DNA from: Bordetella parapertussis
Lineage (GTDB): Bacteria; Cyanobacteriota; Cyanobacteriia; PCC-6307; Cyanobiaceae
Assembly: GCA_943324725.2 (NCBI GenBank)
Contig: CALPMR020000196.1
Location: 1-5,669, forward strand
DNA: 5,669 nt
Reading direction: 5' to 3'
Part shown: positions 1 to 4,867 of the stretch, piece after piece
Layout of the letters: every line of letters begins with the position of its first letter
Position numbering within the stretch: the stretch's first letter is position 1
Notes under the pieces: model-generated
Database searches by the model: none
The model's input: only the letters and a program-made list of their open reading frames with translations
What the model was told of the DNA's origin: nothing
Position numbers and translations under genes: made by a program

Positions 1-1240
1 CCGCCCAAGGCCAGTGGAGCTGGCGGCTGAACTGCTGAGCACCAGCCCCGAGGCGGTGATCGACGATCCCGCCGTGGACATCGTCGTGGAGGTGATGGGC
101 GGTCTGGAGCCGGCCCGCAGCCTGATCCTGCGCGCCATCGCCGCCGGCAAGCCGGTGGTGACGGCCAACAAGGCGGTGATCGCCCGCTACGGCGAGGAGA
201 TCGCGGCGGCGGCAGCCGCCCGGGGCGTCTATGTGCTGATCGAAGCCGCCGTCGGCGGCGGCATCCCGATCATCGAGCCGCTGAAGCAGTCGCTGGGCGG
301 CAATCGCATCCAGCGGGTCAGCGGCATCATCAACGGCACCACCAACTACATCCTCAGCCGCATGGCCACTGAGGGGGCGGCCTACGCCGACGTGCTGGCC
401 GACGCCCAGCGCCTGGGCTACGCCGAAGCCGATCCGGCCGCCGATGTGCAGGGCGGCGACGCCGCCGACAAGATCGCGATCCTGGCCGGCCTGGCCTATG
501 GCGGGCCGGTGCCCCGGGCCGGCATCGCCACCGAGGGCATCGACCGCCTCGATGCCCGCGATGTCGCCTATGCCGCCCAGCTGGGTTTTGTGGTCAAGCT
601 GGTGGCCACGGCCGAGCGGCTGGGCGCTGGCGCCGAAGCCGCCGGCGAACCGGTCCAGCTCGATGTGCGCGTCCATCCGACGCTGCTGCCCAAGCAGCAC
701 CCGCTGGCGGGAGTGCATGGGGTGAACAACGCGATCCTGGTGGAAGGCGATCCGGTCGGCCAGGTGATGTTCTACGGCCCGGGCGCCGGTGCTGGCCCGA
801 CGGCCTCGGCGGTGGTGGCCGACATCCTCAATATCGCCGGCATCCGCCAGGTGGGCGGCGCCGAGGCGGGCCTCGATCCGCTGCTGGCGGCCAGCAGCTG
901 GCGCCGCTGCGAGCTGGTGGATGGCTCCAGCAGCCGCCATCGCAACTACGTGCGCCTGCACACCCGCGATGAGGCCGGGGTGATCGGCCGCATCGGCAGC
1001 TGCTTCGGCGCGGCGGGTGTCTCGATCCAGTCAATCGTGCAGTTCGAAGCCCGCGAAGGTGATGGCAACACTGACCAGAGCGGCGAAGGGCCCAGCCAGG
1101 ACGATCCCGGCGCTGGGCCTTGCGCAGAGATTGTCGTGATCACCCATGAGGTGCAGGAATCCCACTTCCGTCAGGCCCTGGCGGCGATTGAAAACCTCAG
1201 CGAAGTCACCACCGTGGCGGCCTGTCTGCGCACGCTTTAA
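1..1240 (+). CDS. hom: Homoserine dehydrogenase, C-terminal part (5' end outside the window)
   Basis: NAD(P)-dependent reduction of aspartate semialdehyde to homoserine (EC 1.1.1.3), the cytosolic branch step to threonine and methionine. The reading frame is open to the left edge (first full codon at base 2, reading RPRPVEL), so the GTG at 14 is an internal valine, not the start; the Rossmann nucleotide-binding N-terminus, roughly 50 residues, is missing. Visible parts: the conserved TANK lysine (170-172), EAAVGGGIPII (242-274), NGTTN (332-346), and the full family signature from AQRLGY to DAADK (404-472), containing the catalytic Asp and Lys. A C-terminal ACT domain, the usual site of amino-acid feedback control, runs from about 947 (YVRLHTRDEAGVIGRIG) to the TAA stop. 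Within it a polar stretch of about 24 residues (1052-1123) separates IVQFEA from AEIVVITHEV, which I would expect nearly adjacent. The gene is single-domain HSD, not fused to aspartokinase on its C-terminal side. Identification is very secure; the insert is the one oddity. Confidence 0.96.
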   Translation, partial: RPRPVELAAELLSTSPEAVIDDPAVDIVVEVMGGLEPARSLILRAIAAGKPVVTANKAVIARYGEEIAAAAAARGVYVLIEAAVGGGIPIIEPLKQSLGGNRIQRVSGIINGTTNYILSRMATEGAAYADVLADAQRLGYAEADPAADVQGGDAADKIAILAGLAYGGPVPRAGIATEGIDRLDARDVAYAAQLGFVVKLVATAERLGAGAEAAGEPVQLDVRVHPTLLPKQHPLAGVHGVNNAILVEGDPVGQVMFYGPGAGAGPTASAVVADILNIAGIRQVGGAEAGLDPLLAASSWRRCELVDGSSSRHRNYVRLHTRDEAGVIGRIGSCFGAAGVSIQSIVQFEAREGDGNTDQSGEGPSQDDPGAGPCAEIVVITHEVQESHFRQALAAIENLSEVTTVAACLRTL

Positions 1241-1282
1241 ACCAGAAGCGCCTGGGCCAGAGCCGCATCCCGACGACCATGC

Positions 1283-1337
1283 CCCAGGCCCCAACCCAGG
1301 CTCCCGTCCTTGGCTGGGGCCTGGGCTGGGGCCTGGG
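1283..1337 (+). terminator. Long G/C-rich inverted repeat downstream of hom, possible transcription terminator
   Basis: The left arm 1283-1301 and right arm 1319-1337 pair at 18 of 19 positions (the mismatch is A1294 with C1326), leaving a 17-base loop at 1302-1318. The structure starts 42 bases after the hom stop, where a terminator would be expected. There is no T tract after it, so it is not a textbook intrinsic terminator; many cyanobacterial terminators are also poor in U. The right side contains two exact tandem copies of CTGGGGCCTGGG (1314-1325 and 1326-1337), which allows a second, shifted pairing of 11 bp (1283-1293 with 1315-1325). The inverted repeat is seen directly; the terminator role is inferred from position. 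Confidence 0.45.
1316..1337 (+). other. Potential G-quadruplex motif
   Basis: Four G runs (GGGG, GGG, GGGG, GGG) are separated by short linkers CCT, CT and CCT, which fits the usual G3+N1-7 rule on the + strand. The opposite arm at 1282-1305 has four C runs (CCCC, CCCC, CCC, CCC) and so satisfies the same rule on the - strand. The two halves of the hairpin can therefore pair with each other or, in principle, fold separately on each strand. This is a sequence-level prediction; folding is not shown. Confidence 0.4.
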
Positions 1338-1509
1338 CGGAACGAAAGGCCGGCCCTGCGACTTGCCGCACCCTGACGTTGCACCGCCAGCACGCTCCGC
1401 GTCGCCGCCGTCCATTCCTGGCGCCGAACGCCGTGCCTCAGTCTTCGAATCAACACCGCTGCCCTGGACGGCCAGCCAGCCCTGCCACAGCGGCCTTCTC
1501 GATCACGCC

Positions 1510-1526
1510 GATCAGCAACGCTGATC
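1510..1526. repeat. Small perfect inverted repeat (stem-loop)
   Basis: GATCAGC at 1510-1516 and GCTGATC at 1520-1526 form a perfect 7-bp stem with the 3-base loop AAC. It is followed closely by CCAGG/CCTGG at 1530-1534 and 1551-1555. It lies far from both flanking genes (270 bases after the hom stop, about 350 before the next start) and has no T tract. It could be part of a structured RNA, an operator-like site or chance in GC-rich DNA; function unknown. Confidence 0.35.
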
Positions 1527-1790
1527 AGGCCAGGGCGCAGCGCGGCCCGTCCTGGGGCAAAGTGGAAGAAATGTTGAACATCCCATCCCGCCGCGTCGGC
1601 CACCACCCCGTTCCCCGCAGATCAGCGATCCCATGGACTCAAGCCATGTCGTGATCTGCTCACCGACCTCAACTTTTGTATCGAGTCCAACCTTCCGTCC
1701 CGGCACAAGTCGGGAGCCTGGGTACAGCCCAAGCCGCACAGAGCCGCACCCAGCTCTCAGTCTCAATCCTTTCCTGCCGCAGCGATCAGA

Positions 1791-1857
1791 TCCCCCTCTC
1801 CCCTCCGCCACCACGCTCCTTTCCCTGTCCCTCCTTCCCCCCATCCCTGCTCTGTTT
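1791..1857 (+). other. Pyrimidine-rich tract upstream of the small gene
   Basis: Of 67 bases, 59 are C or T on the + strand. The nine-base word CAGATCCCC occurs at both ends (1787-1795 and 1858-1866). The tract stops 21 bases before the ATG at 1879, and no purine-rich Shine-Dalgarno element is present between them. If transcribed it would give a CU-rich, weakly structured leader; such leaders can favour ribosomal protein S1 binding, but that role here is only inference. Confidence 0.45.
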
Positions 1858-1878
1858 CAGATCCCCTGCGCCACACCC

Positions 1879-2106
1879 ATGACACGCTCCACCCCCAATC
1901 TTCATCAGGGCGACTGCATCGAACTGCCGGATGGCGGCGAAGACGGCCAGATGTATCAGGTCATCGGCGTTGATGATCGCGGCGATCGCTGCTGGTTGCG
2001 GGCCTGGCCCCTGGCCCGCCACGGCTCCCCCGTTTTCGAGCTCTCCCTGCGACAAGTTCAGACGGCCGCCCACCGTCGTCCCCACAGCGCCACCTGCCGG
2101 TCTTGA
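1879..2106 (+). CDS. Small uncharacterised protein, 75 residues
   Basis: I do not recognise a named family with certainty; it resembles conserved hypothetical proteins of unicellular cyanobacteria. The start at ATG 1879 is chosen because protein-like sequence begins there (MTRSTPNLHQGDCIELPDGG); the frame stays open upstream to 1633, but that part is low-complexity Pro/Ser/Leu translated from the pyrimidine tract. The core, about residues 9-60, alternates short hydrophobic strands with turns (GDCIELPDGG, YQVIGVDDRGDRCWLRAWPL, GSPVFELSLRQVQ), which suggests a small all-beta, possibly SH3-like barrel. The last 15 residues are basic and Ser/Ala-rich. There is no signal peptide or membrane segment, so it should be cytosolic. 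It contains three cysteines (residues 13, 38 and 73), not in a metal-binding pattern. It precedes the solute-binding protein gene by 106 bases in the same direction and may be co-transcribed with it. No Shine-Dalgarno site is visible. Confidence 0.72.
   Translation: MTRSTPNLHQGDCIELPDGGEDGQMYQVIGVDDRGDRCWLRAWPLARHGSPVFELSLRQVQTAAHRRPHSATCRS
1982..1989. repeat. HIP1 octamer GCGATCGC
   Basis: An exact copy of the palindromic octamer that is strongly over-represented in many cyanobacterial genomes. It lies inside the small gene. It supports a cyanobacterial origin; its function is not established. Confidence 0.6.
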
Positions 2107-2212
2107 ATGGGGCCGCCCTGAGCCTCTGGGATTGCCTCCGATCGCGGCCCTGACTGATTTCCCAGGGCGTCTTCGCCGGTTCTGCGGCCAGCGGGGCCGG
2201 CATCCAGGCCTG

Positions 2213-3832
2213 GTGAGTCCCCAACGTGCGAGCCCACAATCGCCGCAGTTCGCCCCGCTGCTGGCAGCGCTGCTGCTGCTCCTGCCAGCCCTGGTCGCCT
2301 GCCAGCCGAGCCGGCCCAAGGGCATCCTGGTCGTGGCCACCAAGAGCCGCATCGACTCCCTCGATCCCGCCGCAGCTTCGCGGGTGGGGATCATGCAGGT
2401 GCTCAGTGCCCTCGGCGATCCCCTCTACGCCATCGCCCCGGACGGCCGCATCGAACCCCGGCTGGCCACGGCCCTGCCCCGGCTCAGCGCCGATGGCCGC
2501 CGCGCCCGCATCCCCCTGCGCCAGGGCGTGCTGTTCCACGACGGCACCCGCTTCGATGCCGAGGCCATGGCGTTCTCGCTGCGGCGGTTCATGGCGATCG
2601 GCACCCTCGGCTTTCAGCTCAGCGACCGGGTGCGGGCTGTGCGGGTCACCGGATCCCATGAGCTGGAGCTGGAGCTGAAACAGCCCTTCAGCCCCCTGCC
2701 GCGGCTGCTGAGCGCCATCTTCCTGACCCCGATCTCGCCGACGGCTTACCGGGCCTACCGCGACAAGCCTCTGGCCGATCGCTTCGTCGGCACCGGCCCC
2801 TACCAGCTCAGCTTCTTCAGCCCCCAGCAGCAGCGCCTCAGCCCCTGGCCCCGCTACTGGGGATCGCGGCCCCGCAACGGCGGCCTCTCCCTGGTCACCC
2901 TCAGCAACTCCACCGCCCTGTTCGGCGCCCTGCGCAGCGGTGAGGTGGACCTGCTGCTCTCCAGTGGTCTCGAGACCGACCATCAACGGGCCCTGCACCG
3001 CGATGCCCAGGCCGGCCGCCTGCGCGAAGCGATCGGTCCGGCCCTGGAAATCGGCTTCCTGTCGCTGCTCAGCGACCAGCCGCCCTTGAACTCCCTGGTG
3101 CTGCGCCAGGCGATCGCCCACAGCCTCGATCGCCGCACCCTCAGCGACCGGGCCAGCCTCGGCATCAGAGCCCCCCTGCGCCAGCTGGTGCCGCCGAGCC
3201 TGCCCGGCTCCGCGGCCGATGTCTGGCCCGCCTACGATCCCGGCCGCGCCCGCCAGCTGTTCCGTCAGGCGGGCTACTGCCAGGGCAGACGCTTCAGCCT
3301 GCCGCTCACCTTCCGCTCCGACATCCCCACCGATCGCCTGCTGGCCCTCACCTGGCAGGCCCAGCTGCAGCGCGATCTGGGCGACTGCATCAGCCTGGAG
3401 CCGACCGGCATGGAATCCACCACCGCCTATGACCAGCTCAGCAAGGGCGCCTTGGTGATGTTCTTCTACGACTGGAGCGCCGACTATCCCGACGCCGAGA
3501 ACTTCCTGGTGCCCCTTCTGGGCTGCGAGCAGCCCCGCGGCAACCGCTGCCTCAAGGGCAACAGCGCCCTGAGCGGCAGCTTCTGGAGCGCCCCCGGCCT
3601 CGATGCTCAGCTGCAGAAGAGCAGCCGGCTGGCCGGCGCAGCCCGCCTGGCCCTGCTGCATACGATCCAGCGCCGGGCAGCCGCCGCCAGCCCCTATCTG
3701 CCGGTCTGGTTGTCAGCGCCGGTGGCCTGGGCCAGGCCCCAGCTCAGCACACCCCGCTTCGATGGCTCCGGCCGGGTGCTGCTGGGTGAACTGCAGCGCC
3801 GCGAAACCCCAGCTGCAGGGAACCAGCCATGA
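2213..3832 (+). CDS. ABC transporter solute-binding lipoprotein, family 5 (peptide/nickel/oligopeptide type)
   Basis: Captures a solute outside the inner membrane and delivers it to a DppBC-type permease; related proteins bind peptides, nickel, opines or sugars, and the sequence does not fix which. Start: the frame is open upstream to 1931, but GTG 2213 gives a 539-residue protein with a clean lipoprotein signal (basic N-region, hydrophobic APLLAALLLLLPALVA, lipobox LVAC with Cys30 as the lipidated residue). No ATG lies in frame nearby and the ribosome site is weak (AGG, 2206-2208). Family marks: RIDSLDPA just after the signal, FHDGTRFDAEAMAFSLRRF (from residue 108), VGTGPYQL (GTGPY from 193), and DWSADYPDAENF (from 420), a hallmark near the C-terminal lobe hinge. 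The length is normal for the family. Cysteines 356, 392, 438 and 446 may form two disulfides. The last four bases overlap the permease start. Family assignment is firm; substrate and exact start are not. Confidence 0.92.
   Translation: MSPQRASPQSPQFAPLLAALLLLLPALVACQPSRPKGILVVATKSRIDSLDPAAASRVGIMQVLSALGDPLYAIAPDGRIEPRLATALPRLSADGRRARIPLRQGVLFHDGTRFDAEAMAFSLRRFMAIGTLGFQLSDRVRAVRVTGSHELELELKQPFSPLPRLLSAIFLTPISPTAYRAYRDKPLADRFVGTGPYQLSFFSPQQQRLSPWPRYWGSRPRNGGLSLVTLSNSTALFGALRSGEVDLLLSSGLETDHQRALHRDAQAGRLREAIGPALEIGFLSLLSDQPPLNSLVLRQAIAHSLDRRTLSDRASLGIRAPLRQLVPPSLPGSAADVWPAYDPGRARQLFRQAGYCQGRRFSLPLTFRSDIPTDRLLALTWQAQLQRDLGDCISLEPTGMESTTAYDQLSKGALVMFFYDWSADYPDAENFLVPLLGCEQPRGNRCLKGNSALSGSFWSAPGLDAQLQKSSRLAGAARLALLHTIQRRAAAASPYLPVWLSAPVAWARPQLSTPRFDGSGRVLLGELQRRETPAAGNQP
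3110..3117. repeat. HIP1 octamer GCGATCGC
   Basis: Second exact copy, in the common extended form GGCGATCGCC (3109-3118), inside the solute-binding protein gene. I found no third copy in the window. Confidence 0.6.
3817..3821 (+). promoter_or_regulatory. Ribosome binding site for the permease gene
   Basis: AGGGA lies 7 bases before ATG 3829. It is the best Shine-Dalgarno element in the window. Together with the ATGA stop/start overlap it fixes the permease start and points to coupled translation. Confidence 0.65.
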
Positions 3833-4848
3833 GCCGCCGCTCCGAGCTGCTGCGCTATCTCGGCGCCCGCCTGGCCCTGGCGCCGCTGATGCTGTGGTTG
3901 ATCGCCAGCCTGGTGTTCCTGCTGCTGCGGGTGGCTCCGGGGGATCCGATCGATGCCCTGCTCGGCCCCAAGGCCCCAGCCGCCGCCCGGGCCGCCCTGC
4001 GCCATCAGCTCGGCCTCGATCAACCGCTGCTCGGCCAGTACGGCCATTTCCTCAGCCAGTTGCTGCATGGCGATCTGGGCCTCTCCCAGAACAGCCAGGA
4101 GCCGGTGCTGGGCATCATCCGCGCCAGCCTGCCCGCCAGCCTGGAGCTGGGGGTGGTGGCCCTGCTGCTGGCGGCGCTGCTGGGACTGGCCGTGGGCTTC
4201 AGCGGCATCGCCCGGCCCGAGGGCAAGGTGGATCTGGCCGGTCGGCTGTTCGGCATCGGCACCTATGCCCTGCCGCCGTTCTGGGCGGCGATGGTGGTGC
4301 AGCTGGTGTTCGCCGTCTGGCTGGGCTGGCTGCCGGTGGGCGGCCGCTTTCCGCCCACGCTGCTGCCGCCGCAGGGCAGCGGCTTCTACCTGTTCGACAG
4401 CCTGCGCGCCGGCAATGGCCAGCAGTTCTGGGGGGCGATGCGCCATCTGGTGCTGCCGGCGGCGACGCTCGGCGTGCTGCTCAGCGGCATCTTCACCAAT
4501 GCCCTGCGGCTCAATCTGCGCCGCGCCCTGGGATCGGACTACGTGGAGGCGGCCCGCAGCCGCGGCCTCAGCGAAACCCGGGTGGTGCTGCGCCATGCCC
4601 TGCCCAACGCCCTGTTACCGGTGCTGACGATCACCGGCATCACCGTCGCCTCCCTGATCGGCGGCGCCCTGTTGATCGAGGTCACCTACTCCTGGCCAGG
4701 CATCGCCTACCGGCTGCAGGAGGCAATCGCCCAGCGCGACTACCCCCTGGTGCAGGGCATCGTCGTCGTCGTGGCCGGCTTGGTGGTGCTGGTCACGGTG
4801 GCGGTCGATCTGCTGGTGGCCGTGCTCGATCCACGCATCCGCTTCTAG
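3829..4848 (+). CDS. ABC transporter permease, DppB/OppB type
   Basis: Inner-membrane channel subunit of a peptide/nickel-type importer, 339 residues, the normal family length. TM1 is about residues 12-33 and ends in RVAPGDP, the family's usual post-TM1 motif. A periplasmic segment follows (LGLDQPLLGQY, GDLG), then TM2 about 104-124, TM3 about 143-165 ending in LGWLPVGG, TM4 about 205-222, TM5 about 262-282 and TM6 about 306-330. The EAA loop that docks on the ATPase is intact: DYVEAARSRGLSETRVVLRHALPNALLP, with E240, A241, A242 and G246. The C-terminus shows YSWPGIAYRLQEAI, RDYPLVQG and the terminal DPRIRF, all typical of DppB. An intact EAA motif implies a partner ATPase exists, yet none is encoded here and the next gene is convergent. 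The 4-base overlap with the binding-protein gene implies that both proteins serve the same transporter. Substrate unknown. Confidence 0.94.
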   Translation: MSRRSELLRYLGARLALAPLMLWLIASLVFLLLRVAPGDPIDALLGPKAPAAARAALRHQLGLDQPLLGQYGHFLSQLLHGDLGLSQNSQEPVLGIIRASLPASLELGVVALLLAALLGLAVGFSGIARPEGKVDLAGRLFGIGTYALPPFWAAMVVQLVFAVWLGWLPVGGRFPPTLLPPQGSGFYLFDSLRAGNGQQFWGAMRHLVLPAATLGVLLSGIFTNALRLNLRRALGSDYVEAARSRGLSETRVVLRHALPNALLPVLTITGITVASLIGGALLIEVTYSWPGIAYRLQEAIAQRDYPLVQGIVVVVAGLVVLVTVAVDLLVAVLDPRIRF

Positions 4849-4867
4849 GCGGCGCCGCCGGGCCTAG
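4845..4867. terminator. Inverted repeat between two convergent stop codons
   Basis: CTAGG (4845-4849) and CCTAG (4863-4867) face each other across 13 bases, and the perfect 12-base palindrome GGCGGCGCCGCC occupies 4848-4859. The permease TAG (4846-4848) sits in the left arm and the hydrolase stop (CTA at 4864-4866, TAG on the - strand) in the right arm. Position suggests a shared two-way terminator, but the stem is short, the two foldings compete, and no T tract follows on either strand. Confidence 0.3.

Larger units (their letters stand above)
1241..1878. other. Intergenic region without a convincing gene
   Basis: No open frame in this stretch, on either strand, gives a protein I recognise; the frames that are open are proline-, arginine- and glycine-rich, as random GC-rich DNA is. 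What it does hold: a long G/C-rich hairpin at 1283-1337; a compact stem-loop at 1510-1526; a weaker inverted repeat CCAGG/CCTGG at 1530-1555; the only clearly AT-richer patch, around 1671-1682 (contains CTTTTGTATC), which could be part of a promoter for the genes to the right but has no convincing -35 partner; an imperfect stem at 1716-1734; a short direct repeat AGCCGCAC at 1732-1739 and 1742-1749; and a pyrimidine-rich tract at 1791-1857. The size is large for a compact unicellular cyanobacterial genome, so an unannotated RNA or a decayed gene is possible, but nothing in the sequence proves either. Confidence 0.6.

Noticed and set aside
1031..1606. Open frame of 191 codons on the - strand over the end of hom and the hairpin
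   Set aside because: It runs through the hom ACT domain and the G/C hairpin, giving repetitive Gly/Pro/Ser sequence; no family resemblance.
1571..1654. Possible 27-residue peptide starting at ATG 1571 after a purine-rich GGAAGAA
   Set aside because: The spacing is too short for a normal ribosome site and the peptide has no recognisable feature; chance is enough.
1671..1682. Promoter -10 like sequence (TTGTAT) for the transporter operon
   Set aside because: It is the only AT-rich patch, but no convincing -35 element sits 16-18 bases upstream, so I do not call a promoter.
1633..1878. N-terminal extension of the small protein back to ATG 1633
   Set aside because: The extra 82 residues are Pro/Ser/Leu low-complexity from the pyrimidine tract, while the protein-like core begins after ATG 1879.
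1241..1878. tRNA, Yfr1-type small RNA or riboswitch in the gene-free region
   Set aside because: I looked for a cloverleaf pattern and for the ACTCCTCACAC core of Yfr1 and found neither; no known riboswitch core is recognisable.
1961..3661. Open frame of 566 codons on the - strand, antisense to the binding protein
   Set aside because: Rich in Gln, Gly, Ala and Glu with no recognisable domain; it is the expected shadow of GC-rich codon use on the other strand, whereas the + frame has clear family motifs.
3694..4596. Open frame of 300 codons on the - strand, antisense to the permease
   Set aside because: Gln/Ala/His-rich with no hydrophobic or domain pattern; the permease on the + strand explains the region.
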